Shown here in pieces: positions 41,055 through 48,481 of a DNA stretch of 64,000 nt. Origin of the DNA: Desulfovibrio sp. GTDB lineage: Bacteria > Desulfobacterota > Desulfovibrionia > Desulfovibrionales > Desulfovibrionaceae. The stretch spans positions 62,001 through 126,000 of the forward strand of contig JALHJW010000002.1 in the NCBI GenBank assembly GCA_022839785.1. The letters run 5' to 3'. The notes beneath the pieces are model-generated. The model saw only the letters and a list, made by a program, of their open reading frames with translations, had not been told where the DNA came from and searched no databases. The translations under genes were made by a program, and so were the position numbers. Within the stretch, counting starts at the first letter, position 1. Every line of letters starts with the position of its first letter.

Positions 41055-42389
41055 ATGAGCAACGGGAAGAATTTCGACGAGATCGTGAGGAATTACGTCC
41101 TCGGCGACAAGGGCCGTTTCGTCGTGGTCAGCCACGACGCCGGATTCATCAAGACCTTCCGCAACGCGGTTCAGAAGGTCCTGGCCCTGCCCGCGACCTG
41201 CATGGACGGCTTCACGGAGAAGGGACCGGCCCAGAAGCTCCTCGGCAGGATCATCGCGGAGGGCGGAAAACCCGTGCTGCTCATCGAACGGGAGCTGGGC
41301 GGCGCGCTGTCCGTGGAGTTCATCTCCTACCTGCGCAACGACCATCCGGAACTCAAGATCGTGGTCCTGACCACGGAAATCGAGCGCGACGGCCTGGTGC
41401 TGCTGCACGAAATGGGCGTCTCGAACTTCATCACCAAGCCCATCTCCATGAACGGCATGATCGAGAAGGTGGCCAACACCATCCGCCCGGCCACGAGCAT
41501 GGGCGAACTCATCGACGCGGGCAAGCGCTTTCTGGCCAAGGGCGAGTGCGACAAGGCGCTGACCGTGGCGGACAAGGTCCTGGAGATGAAGGCCGAGAGT
41601 CCGGCCGGACTCATGTTGCGCGGCGACGCCCTGAAAGGTCTGGGGCGCAGGCCCGAGGCCCTCGCGGCCTACGAGGCCGCCATACGCGGGGCGAACATGT
41701 ATCTCGACCCGATCAAGAAGCTGGCCGAATTCCACAAGGAGGAGGGCAATGTCGCGCAGGCCCTGAAGCTCCTGGAGCAACTCGACAAACTCTCGCCCCT
41801 GAACATCGAGCGCAAAATGCAGATCGGCGGCATCCATCTCGCCCAGGGCAAGACGGCCCGCGCCAAAGTCTACTTCGACACCGCCACCAAGCTGGCCACG
41901 AGCCAGGCCATGACCAGGATCGCCACGCTGCACCAGAACATCGCCGAGCTGTGCATGCAGTCGGCCCCGGAACTGGCCGAGGTCTACCTGCGCCAGAGCC
42001 TCGACGCGCGCGAGGGCATGCTCGACGCCTCGGACATCGCGACCTTCAATTCCCTGGGCATAGCGCTCAGACAGCAGGGCAAGTGGGAGGAGGCCACGAA
42101 GGAATACAGGAAGGCCCTCAAGATCGCGCCCGAGGACGAGAACCTGCACTACAACATGGCGACGGCCTACATGGACGGCAGGGATTTCGACAAGGCGGCC
42201 TCGTGGCTGGACAAGGCCCTGCGCATCAACCAGGCCATGGGGCACTCCAGCGCCTCGCTGTGCTACAACATGGCCCACATCTTCTTCTCCGCGGGCCGCA
42301 TCCAGAAGGCCCGGGACAAGCTCTCGCGCTGTCTGCAGATCGAGTCCGGCCACGAACGGGCCAAGGAACTCATGGCCAAGTGCGGCTGA
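41055..42389 (+). CDS. Receiver-like domain fused to tetratricopeptide repeats
   Basis: The 444-residue product has a CheY-like fold at 18-145: FVVVSHDAGF with the acidic pocket residue Asp28, VVLTTE with Thr106 and FITKPIS with Lys128. The phosphoacceptor position holds Glu78 (VLLIERELGG) instead of Asp, so this is probably a pseudo-receiver locked in one state or phosphorylation-independent. From about 150 to 440 there are seven or so TPR units (MLRGDALKGLGRRPEALAAYE, YNMATAYMDGRDFDKAASWLDKAL). It diverges from the small TPR gene. Receiver-TPR proteins act as interaction scaffolds; partner unknown. Confidence 0.85.
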   Translation: MSNGKNFDEIVRNYVLGDKGRFVVVSHDAGFIKTFRNAVQKVLALPATCMDGFTEKGPAQKLLGRIIAEGGKPVLLIERELGGALSVEFISYLRNDHPELKIVVLTTEIERDGLVLLHEMGVSNFITKPISMNGMIEKVANTIRPATSMGELIDAGKRFLAKGECDKALTVADKVLEMKAESPAGLMLRGDALKGLGRRPEALAAYEAAIRGANMYLDPIKKLAEFHKEEGNVAQALKLLEQLDKLSPLNIERKMQIGGIHLAQGKTARAKVYFDTATKLATSQAMTRIATLHQNIAELCMQSAPELAEVYLRQSLDAREGMLDASDIATFNSLGIALRQQGKWEEATKEYRKALKIAPEDENLHYNMATAYMDGRDFDKAASWLDKALRINQAMGHSSASLCYNMAHIFFSAGRIQKARDKLSRCLQIESGHERAKELMAKCG

Positions 42390-42415
42390 GCCGCCCCACG
42401 GCTGAGCCGTACCGG

Positions 42416-43486
42416 TCAGTTCGCTCCGGCCCCGGCCAGGCGGTGGAAGAAGGACTGCACGAAGCGGCCCGCGGCCACCTCGGGCAGGGGAAAGCGCAGG
42501 GGCTCGCCCATGTCCAGGCGGCCCGAATAGGCCAGCCACAGCCCGGACGAGATCTGGTTCAACTCCCGCCGCGCCCAGCCCTCCACCTCCCGCCGCACCT
42601 CGTCCTGCACCCCGTACAGGCGACAGGACAGCGGACGCTGCTCGAAGATCAGACATTCCCCCATCTCGGAGAGCGGGCAGAGCACGTCCCTGCGGCGGTA
42701 GGCCTCGGCCGTGGGCTTGTCCTGCACCCTGCCCCCGGTCTCGCGCAGGGCCTCGCGCAGGGCGCGCGAGGCGGCCATGGCCCGGGCCACGATGGCCTCG
42801 CGGTCACGGCGGCCGAACGCATCGCCGACATGGTGGTGCAGGTAGACCGCGCCCGCGAAGCCCATGTGCACGAGGTCGCGGCAACAGCCGTCGTGCTCCT
42901 TGCCGCAGCGTTCCCAGGTCCCGAAGGCCGACTCCAGCCGCGCGTCCACGGTGCGCACCACGCGCTCCCAGTCCGCCAGGAAGGGGAAGAGGTCCACGGA
43001 CTGCCCGTGCTCCAGGCTCGGCTCGCGGATGCTGAGGCGGCCCTGGCTCTTGCCGTACTTGCGCAGGAACCACCACTGGTCGAAGTTGGCGGGCTGGGAC
43101 CTGAGCCCCTTGATGCGCCTGTCGGCCAGCTTGTGGCCCAAGCCCCGGCGCAGCAGGTAGGCCTTGAGCACCGTGCCGGTGCGGCCGATGCCGTGGCGGC
43201 AGTGGATGAGCACCTTGCGGCCGAGATAGAGTTCGCCGTCCAGCCAGTCCAGAGCCTTCTCAAGTTCGGCGAGGTCCGGCGCCTCCTCGTCCTGGATGGG
43301 CAGGTAATAGACCTCGAAGCCCTCCTCGGACTCGATCCAGTGCAGGTCGCAGAACTCGGCGCAGAGGTTGAGCACGGCCTGCACCCCCTGGCGGCGCAGG
43401 GAGTCGAGCTGCTCGTAGGACATGGGCGCGGAGCCCACGGCCAGGGAGGGGGTGACCCAGGAAAGGAGATAGGCTTCGCGCGCCAC
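42416..43486 (-). CDS. Dual-specificity phosphatase fused to YkgJ-like metal-binding domain
   Basis: The product has 356 residues from GTG 43486. This start is uncertain: GGGAGG lies rather far upstream, and no ATG precedes the conserved VTPSLAVGSAPMSYEQL. Residues 10-145 are a dual-specificity phosphatase domain with the CX5R loop HCRHGIGRTGT (Cys96, Arg102). Residues 190-295 match the YkgJ cysteine-cluster family: Cys194, Cys201-Cys202, Cys270 in LCPLSEMGEC and Cys288 in RPLSCRLYG. That family is thought to bind zinc or iron. The gene follows zur by 74 bases and may be part of the zinc operon. The fusion is unusual; substrate unknown. Confidence 0.82.
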   Translation of the reverse strand: MAREAYLLSWVTPSLAVGSAPMSYEQLDSLRRQGVQAVLNLCAEFCDLHWIESEEGFEVYYLPIQDEEAPDLAELEKALDWLDGELYLGRKVLIHCRHGIGRTGTVLKAYLLRRGLGHKLADRRIKGLRSQPANFDQWWFLRKYGKSQGRLSIREPSLEHGQSVDLFPFLADWERVVRTVDARLESAFGTWERCGKEHDGCCRDLVHMGFAGAVYLHHHVGDAFGRRDREAIVARAMAASRALREALRETGGRVQDKPTAEAYRRRDVLCPLSEMGECLIFEQRPLSCRLYGVQDEVRREVEGWARRELNQISSGLWLAYSGRLDMGEPLRFPLPEVAAGRFVQSFFHRLAGAGAN

Positions 43487-43560
43487 GCTCCAGATGTAGA
43501 GTCTTTCCTCCCGCCTGGCAACAGCCTCCCCGGCCGGATGCGGGGGAAGGGACCGCCGCC

Positions 43561-43992
43561 TCAGGCGCAGGCGTCGCAGACCCCTTCCAGGGTCACGCCG
43601 ATGCGCTCCACCTGCATGGGCAGGGCGGCCCGCAGCGCCCCGGCGTCCAAGACCGCGGACGGCAGGGTCAGGCAGAAGGTCCGGCCGCAGCGCGTGCAGC
43701 AAAAATGGGCGTGCGTGCCCTCCTCCCCGCCGCTCCCGCCGTTTCCGGCGCAATAAAGGAAGGCGCGCTCCGGCCCGGCGCTGCGCGAAAGCAGGCCGTG
43801 CGCCGCGAGCAGATCGAGGATGCGGTAGAGCGTGACCTTGTTCATGCCCTGCCTGTCGGCCGCCTGCTCCAGCATCTCGGGCGCGGCCATGGCCCGGCCC
43901 GCGGCCAGCAGGTTCTCCAGCACCCAGGTCCGGTGCGGCGTGGGGTCCAGCCCGGCGGCGAAGAGCAGGCTGCGGGCGTCGTTCCGGCTCAC
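43561..43992 (-). CDS. zur: Fur-family regulator, probably Zur
   Basis: The 143-residue product is read from GTG 43992, overlapping the znuB stop (GTGA). The winged-helix domain covers 5-80, with recognition helix MNKVTLYRILDLLAAHGLL and the N-terminal TPHRTWVLENLL. The metal domain has His94 and His96, then the structural zinc site Cys99-x2-Cys102 (CTRCGRTFCL) and Cys139-x2-Cys142 (CDACA). Fur paralogues look similar, but linkage to znuABC and to matching palindromes in the znuA promoter makes Zur the best call. It would repress the locus when zinc is sufficient. Confidence 0.88.
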   Translation of the reverse strand: MSRNDARSLLFAAGLDPTPHRTWVLENLLAAGRAMAAPEMLEQAADRQGMNKVTLYRILDLLAAHGLLSRSAGPERAFLYCAGNGGSGGEEGTHAHFCCTRCGRTFCLTLPSAVLDAGALRAALPMQVERIGVTLEGVCDACA

Positions 43993-44822
43993 GGCCGCCT
44001 CCCGGCCCCGCAGCCCAAAAGCACGCCCGCTCGGCCCGCGGCGGCCGTCAGGAGGAAGGCCGCGGCCGCCACGGCGATGATCGTGGCGCCAGAGGTCAGG
44101 TCGAAATGCCAGGCCAGCAGCAGCCCGGCGCTGCAGAACAGCGCGCCGTAGAGCGCGGCGCGGGCCATCATGGCGGCCAGGGAGCGGCTGTGGCGCTCGG
44201 CCAGGTAGGGGGGAATGGTCAGCAGGGCCATGACCAGGATGAGCCCCACCACGCGGATGAGCATGACCACGGTGAGCGCGGCCATGGCCGGCAGCAGGAA
44301 GTGCAGGAAGGCCACGGGCGCGCCGCGCGTCAGGGCGTACTCGCGGTCGAAGGTGAAGGCGAGGAAATCGCGGTAGAAGACCGCCACGAGGGCCAGGAGC
44401 AGGAGGTCCAGCCCGGCCATGAAGAGCAGATCCTGGCGCGACACCGCCAGGATGGAGCCGAAAAGCCAGGACATGAGGTCCCCGGCGAAGCCCGGGGAAA
44501 GGTCCACGAGGATGATGCCCAGGGCCATGCCCGCGGCCCAGAGCGCGCCGATGACCGTGTCCTCGCGCGCCTGTCCGCGCCAGGTGACCCCGGCCATGAC
44601 CCCGGAGGCCAGGAGCGAGAAGCCGAGCGCGCAAGGCATGACCGGCCAGCCGGTGAAGAAGGCCAGGCCTATGCCGCCGTAAGCGGCGTGGGCGATGCCG
44701 CCCGCCAGGAAGACCATGCGGCCCACCACCACAAGCGCGCCCACCAGGCCGCAGGCCACGGCCGCGAGCAGCCCGGCGGCCAGGGCGTTCTGCATGAATT
44801 CGTAGGACAGCGCCTCGATCAC
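43989..44822 (-). CDS. znuB: Zinc ABC transporter permease ZnuB
   Basis: The 277-residue product is an ABC-3 family permease with eight or so membrane helices. It begins MIEALSYEFMQNALAAGLL, with GRMVFLAGGIAHAAYGGIGLAFF and MLIRVVGLILVMALLTIPPYLAE as family blocks. The HAAYGG segment corresponds to the conserved SHA(A)hGG of metal permeases. It overlaps znuC (4 bases) and zur (4 bases). It forms the membrane channel for zinc or a related divalent metal. Confidence 0.92.
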   Translation of the reverse strand: MIEALSYEFMQNALAAGLLAAVACGLVGALVVVGRMVFLAGGIAHAAYGGIGLAFFTGWPVMPCALGFSLLASGVMAGVTWRGQAREDTVIGALWAAGMALGIILVDLSPGFAGDLMSWLFGSILAVSRQDLLFMAGLDLLLLALVAVFYRDFLAFTFDREYALTRGAPVAFLHFLLPAMAALTVVMLIRVVGLILVMALLTIPPYLAERHSRSLAAMMARAALYGALFCSAGLLLAWHFDLTSGATIIAVAAAAFLLTAAAGRAGVLLGCGAGRRP

Positions 44823-45574
44823 CGCCGTTCTCCCGCGCCGGGCCTGAGGTCGGCCAGCCCGGCCAGCAGCCGCATGGAGTCCGCGGCCGGACAGGTGTGG
44901 CCGTGCACGCCGAAGAGCAGCTCCATCATCTCCGGGGCGAGGTGGCCGCCGCGGGTGGAGAGGAGACGGCGGTTGACGGTCGCCACGCAGGTCAGCCCGG
45001 CCCCCAGGATGGAGAGGTCGTGGCTGACCACGATCACGGTGGCGCTCCCCGCGAGCTTGGCCAGGAACTCGTAGAAGCAGAAGCGGCCCTGGGGATCGAT
45101 GTTGGCCGTGGGCTCGTCGAGCAGCAGAAGCTCGGGCTCGTGCACCAGGGCGCGGGCGATGAGCGCGCGCTGCTGCTGTCCGCCCGAGAGGCTGCCGAAC
45201 ATGCGTCCGGCGAGCCCGGCCATCTCCACGCGCGCAAGGGCGGCCTCGGCCCGCTGCCGCTCGCTCCGGCCGATGCGGCCGCGCAGCCCCATGAGCACCA
45301 CGTCGCAGACCGTGGCGGGCAGGTGGGCCCTGGCCCCGGACTGCGGCACGTAGCCCACCCGTCCCCGCGCCCGGGCCGGAGGGCCGCCGAGCAGCCGCAC
45401 CTCGCCCCGGGACGGACGGATGAGGCCGAGCATAAGCCGGAGCAGGGTGGTCTTGCCGCCGCCGTTGGGGCCGAGGATGGCCAAAAAATCCCCGTCCGCC
45501 ACGCGCAGATCGACATCCGTGAGGATCTCGCGGCCCTCCAGGGCGTAGCAGAGCCGGGAGACCTCGACGGCCAC
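44819..45574 (-). CDS. znuC: Zinc ABC transporter ATPase ZnuC
   Basis: The 251-residue product is read from GTG 45574, two bases after the znuA stop. It has Walker A LGPNGGGKTTLLRLM, the Q-loop YVPQSGA, the signature LSGGQQQRALIARAL, Walker B ELLLLDEPTANID and switch His in VVSHDLS. Length and the short C-terminal His/Cys-containing extension (LFGVHGHTCPAAD) match metal-uptake ATPases. It powers ZnuB. Confidence 0.94.
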   Translation of the reverse strand: MAVEVSRLCYALEGREILTDVDLRVADGDFLAILGPNGGGKTTLLRLMLGLIRPSRGEVRLLGGPPARARGRVGYVPQSGARAHLPATVCDVVLMGLRGRIGRSERQRAEAALARVEMAGLAGRMFGSLSGGQQQRALIARALVHEPELLLLDEPTANIDPQGRFCFYEFLAKLAGSATVIVVSHDLSILGAGLTCVATVNRRLLSTRGGHLAPEMMELLFGVHGHTCPAADSMRLLAGLADLRPGAGERR

Positions 45575-45576
45575 GC

Positions 45577-46548
45577 CTACCGCACCGCCGCCGCCACGGC
45601 CCCGGCCACGCGCAGGAGGTTGGCGCTCCAGTCCTGGGCCAGGGGGTCGATGACCTCCACCCGCGCCCCGACCTGGCGGGCCACGGTCTCGGCGGCCTTG
45701 CGCGAGAACTGCGGCTCCACGAAGATGACCTTGACGCCCTCCTCGCGCGCCTCTTCGGTCAGCCGGGCCAGTTCGCGCGGTCCCGGCTCCTTGCCGCCCT
45801 GTTCGATGGCCACCTCGCGCAGGCCGTAGTCGCGGGCGAAATAGGCGAAGGCCGGATGGAAGACCATGAAGGCCGTGCCCTGCGGCACGCCCTCCAAGGT
45901 CTTGCGCACGGCTTCGTCCGTGGAGGCGATCTCGGCCAGGAAGGCGTCCAGCCCCTTGCGGTAGGCCGCCGCATTGTCCGGATCGGCCTCGGCCAGGGCC
46001 TGGGCCGTGTTCAGGGCGATGGTGCGCACCGGGCCGGGCGCGGTCCAGACGTGCGGGTCGAACGCGCCGTGGTCGTGGCCGTGGTCATGTTCGGCGTCGT
46101 GCCCGTGCTCCTTCCCGCCATGGGCGCGCGCGTCCTTGGCATGCGTTTCGGCGTGGCCGTGGTCGTCGTCCTCGTGCCCGTGACCGGCCAGAGGCAGCTT
46201 CTCTATCCCCTCGTCCGTGCGCACGATGCGCATGCTCTTGTTCACGCCGGAAAAGCGCGGCAGCCAGGCGGCCTCGAAAGGCGCGCCGATGGCCAGGTAG
46301 AGGGGGGTTCTGGCCAGGGCCGACATCTGCGCGGGCTTGGGCTCGTAGGCGTGGGGCTCCGCGCCCGGGGGCACCAGGGCCTGAGCCTCCACGAGGTCCC
46401 CGCCGATGCGCTCCACGAAATATTTCTGGGGCAGGATGCTCACGGCCACGGCGAGCTTGCCGCCTGCGGCCCGCGCCGTTCCCGCCGGGAACAGGGTCAG
46501 TCCCGCAAACAGGGCCGCCAGACAGACGATCACGGCCACCTTTTTCAT
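45577..46548 (-). CDS. znuA: Zinc-binding periplasmic protein ZnuA
   Basis: The 323-residue product starts at ATG 46548, behind CGGAGG. The signal peptide ends near TARAAGG. It is a cluster A-I metal-binding protein with ligand His in VPPGAEPHAYEPKPAQM. A long His/Asp/Glu-rich loop at about 117-155 (GHGHEDDDHGHAETHAKD, EHDHGHDHG) precedes PHVWTAP. FHPAFAYFARDYGL provides a further His, and KVIFVEPQFS is typical. The His loop is diagnostic of zinc rather than manganese SBPs. It is the first gene of znuA-znuC-znuB-zur, directly downstream of two palindromic sites. Confidence 0.95.
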   Translation of the reverse strand: MKKVAVIVCLAALFAGLTLFPAGTARAAGGKLAVAVSILPQKYFVERIGGDLVEAQALVPPGAEPHAYEPKPAQMSALARTPLYLAIGAPFEAAWLPRFSGVNKSMRIVRTDEGIEKLPLAGHGHEDDDHGHAETHAKDARAHGGKEHGHDAEHDHGHDHGAFDPHVWTAPGPVRTIALNTAQALAEADPDNAAAYRKGLDAFLAEIASTDEAVRKTLEGVPQGTAFMVFHPAFAYFARDYGLREVAIEQGGKEPGPRELARLTEEAREEGVKVIFVEPQFSRKAAETVARQVGARVEVIDPLAQDWSANLLRVAGAVAAAVR

Positions 46549-46565
46549 GAACCACCTCCGATGGC

Positions 46566-46582
46566 ATGCAACCCGGTTGCAT
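46566..46582. promoter_or_regulatory. Putative Zur box 1
   Basis: A perfect 7+3+7 palindrome, ATGCAAC-CCG-GTTGCAT, begins 18 bases upstream of the znuA start. It matches the general form of bacterial Zur/Fur-family operators (inverted repeat, AT-flanked, about 17-19 bp). Centre at 46574. Confidence 0.78.
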
Positions 46583-46595
46583 TTCCAGGCAGGAT

Positions 46596-46612
46596 ATGCA
46601 ACCAAGTTGCGC
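46596..46612. promoter_or_regulatory. Putative Zur box 2
   Basis: A second copy, ATGCAAC-CAA-GTTGCGC, is identical in the inner 6+6 arm bases to box 1. Its centre at 46604 is exactly 30 bases from box 1, placing both on about the same face of the helix. It lies between znuA and the divergent permease gene. Confidence 0.78.
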
Positions 46613-46678
46613 GCGCTGTCAAGGCCGCCACGGACGGCGTATACAGGCCCGGTCCGCACCCAGGAGAGAAGACGTTTC

Positions 46679-47632
46679 ATGCCCGCAGAGCTTGTCCTCT
46701 TCGCCACCATCGCCACGGCCATCGTTATCGAGGCCGCGCCGTTCCTCCTCCTGGGCTGCCTGCTCTCGGCCGTGTTCGAGCACTGCGCCCCGGCCGAGGG
46801 GTTGGAGCGCTATCTGCCGCGCTCGGCCGCGGGCCAGGTGGCGGCGGGGTGTCTGGCCGGGGTGCTGCTGCCCACCTGCGAGTGCGGCGTGGTGCCCGTG
46901 GTGCGGCGCTTCCTGGCCAAGGGCGTGCCGCCGCGAACGGCCTTGGCCTTCATGCTCGCCGCGCCCGTGGCCAATCCCGTGGTCCTGGCCTCCACCTGGG
47001 TGGCCTTCCGCGGCGACCTGTCCATGGTCCTGGGACGCTTGGCCTGTGTGCTCCTCCCTGCCGTGCTGCTCGGGGCGCACTTCGGCAGGAGGCCCGCGCG
47101 CGGCCTGCTGCGCCACGGCCTGGATCTTGATCTGGCCATGGGCTGCGGCTGCGGCTGCGACGCCGGGAGCGGCGCGAAACCGCGCGGCCTGGCGGCGATC
47201 CGCTCCATCCTCTCCGGAGCCGGGGCCGAGTTCCTGCACATGGGCGCGTTCCTCATCGCGGGCTCCCTGGCCGCCGCGGCCATCAAGACCTTTCTGCCCG
47301 CCTCCTGGCTCGCGGCCGTGGCCGCCTCGCCGCTGCTCGCCATCCCGGCCATGATGCTCCTGGCCGTGCTCCTCTCGGTCTGTTCCGAGGCCGACGCCTT
47401 CGTGGCCGCCAGCTTCGCAACCTTCCCGGCCGCGGCCCGGCTCGCCTTCATCGGCCTGGGCCCCATGCTCGATCTCAAACTCATCCCGCTCTACCTCGCG
47501 GTCTTCAGCCCCCGTCTGGCCAAGGCCCTGCTCTTGGTCCCGGCCCTGGCCGTACTGGCCGTGTGCCTGCTCTTCCATCTCCTCCTCGGAAGCGGCGGCC
47601 TGTCCGCCGGATGGCCAGGAGGTCTGCCGTGA
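46679..47632 (+). CDS. UPF0718 permease (YcgR-like), zinc-locus partner
   Basis: The 317-residue product starts at ATG 46679, with CAGGAGAG upstream. It has eight or so membrane helices in two homologous halves, each with a conserved core: LLGCLLSAVF/CECGVVPVVRRF and LSVCSEADAFVAASF. A Cys-rich cytoplasmic loop (MGCGCGCDAGSG) lies in the middle. These features match the UPF0718/DUF318 permease family, including Bacillus YcgR. It overlaps the DUF1980 gene by GTGA. It diverges from znuA across the two palindromes, suggesting Zur control. The transported species is not known; the Cys loop could bind zinc. Confidence 0.88.
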   Translation: MPAELVLFATIATAIVIEAAPFLLLGCLLSAVFEHCAPAEGLERYLPRSAAGQVAAGCLAGVLLPTCECGVVPVVRRFLAKGVPPRTALAFMLAAPVANPVVLASTWVAFRGDLSMVLGRLACVLLPAVLLGAHFGRRPARGLLRHGLDLDLAMGCGCGCDAGSGAKPRGLAAIRSILSGAGAEFLHMGAFLIAGSLAAAAIKTFLPASWLAAVAASPLLAIPAMMLLAVLLSVCSEADAFVAASFATFPAAARLAFIGLGPMLDLKLIPLYLAVFSPRLAKALLLVPALAVLAVCLLFHLLLGSGGLSAGWPGGLP

Positions 47633-48381
47633 CCCTGACGCGCGCCGCCGCGGGCCTCCTGCTCGCGTCACTCGGCTGCTTCATGGCCTTTCTGGCCCTG
47701 TCGCGGGCCTACTGGCTGTTCCTGCATCCGCGCTTCGCCTGGCTGACCCTGGCCGCAGGCCTTCTCCTCGCGCTGCTCGGCCTGCTTCTGGCCCTGGACG
47801 GCCGTCGTCGCGTGAGCCTGTCCGCCTGCCTGGCCCTGCTCGTTTTCCTGCCCCTGGCCTGGCTGGCCGCGATCCAGGCCGAAAGCGGCGGATTCGCGCC
47901 CGGCATTCCGGGCATGTCCCCGGCCACGGACCCCGGTCCGCCCACCCTGCGCCTGGACGGGACCGACTACCTGCGCCTCAACCCGGCCGAACTGCTCATC
48001 CTGACCGACAAGGAGGGCGGACCGGACGGACGGGCATTGACCACCGAGGGCTTTGTCCTGCGCACCCCGCAGATGGATGCGGCCGGGGAGGTCGCACTGG
48101 TGCGTCTGGTCATCAACTGCTGCTTCGCCGACGCCCTGGCCGCCGGAGTGCGCGTGCGCGTGGCCGATCCGGCGGCCCTGACCCCGGGCGCATGGCTTCG
48201 CGTCGCGGGCCGCCTCGCGCCCGCTCCCGGCCTGTCCGGCCCGCCGCCCGCGGTGCCCGGGGTCATCGCCACGGTTCTCGCCGAAAACGGGGTGTTCCTG
48301 GCCGAGGTGATCGAGGCGCTGCCCGAATCGGAGCAGCCCTACGTCTTCGAGATCCGGTCCGAGCCGCCGTTCGCCTACTGA
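47629..48381 (+). CDS. TIGR03943/DUF1980 family protein (YcgQ-like)
   Basis: The 250-residue product is read from GTG 47629, overlapping the permease stop. Three membrane helices are predicted in the first 90 residues (AAGLLLASLGCFMAFLALS, FAWLTLAAGLLLALLGLLLAL, LALLVFLPLAWLAAI). A soluble domain of about 150 residues follows. It contains GFVLRTP and VRLVINCCFADALAAGVRVRV, the conserved metal-type CCxAD site of the family, and ends FEIRSEPPFAY. It is always paired with UPF0718 permeases in Zur-controlled loci of other bacteria, as seen here. Confidence 0.85.
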   Translation: MTLTRAAAGLLLASLGCFMAFLALSRAYWLFLHPRFAWLTLAAGLLLALLGLLLALDGRRRVSLSACLALLVFLPLAWLAAIQAESGGFAPGIPGMSPATDPGPPTLRLDGTDYLRLNPAELLILTDKEGGPDGRALTTEGFVLRTPQMDAAGEVALVRLVINCCFADALAAGVRVRVADPAALTPGAWLRVAGRLAPAPGLSGPPPAVPGVIATVLAENGVFLAEVIEALPESEQPYVFEIRSEPPFAY

Positions 48382-48410
48382 CCACGCGCTGTCCCTTTTT
48401 TCCCGCAAGT

Positions 48411-48416
48411 TATAAT
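48411..48416 (+). promoter_or_regulatory. Candidate -10 element for the third chemoreceptor gene
   Basis: A perfect TATAAT lies 65 bases upstream of the receptor start in the 100-base gap after the DUF1980 gene. The -35 position (about 48388-48393, GCTGTC) is poor. An activator or an extended element may be needed. Confidence 0.4.
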
Positions 48417-48481
48417 TGACTTCCCCCCCTCCTCCTGCAAGCTGAACGGACGTTTTACGTTCGTCATGAACCGGAGGACCC

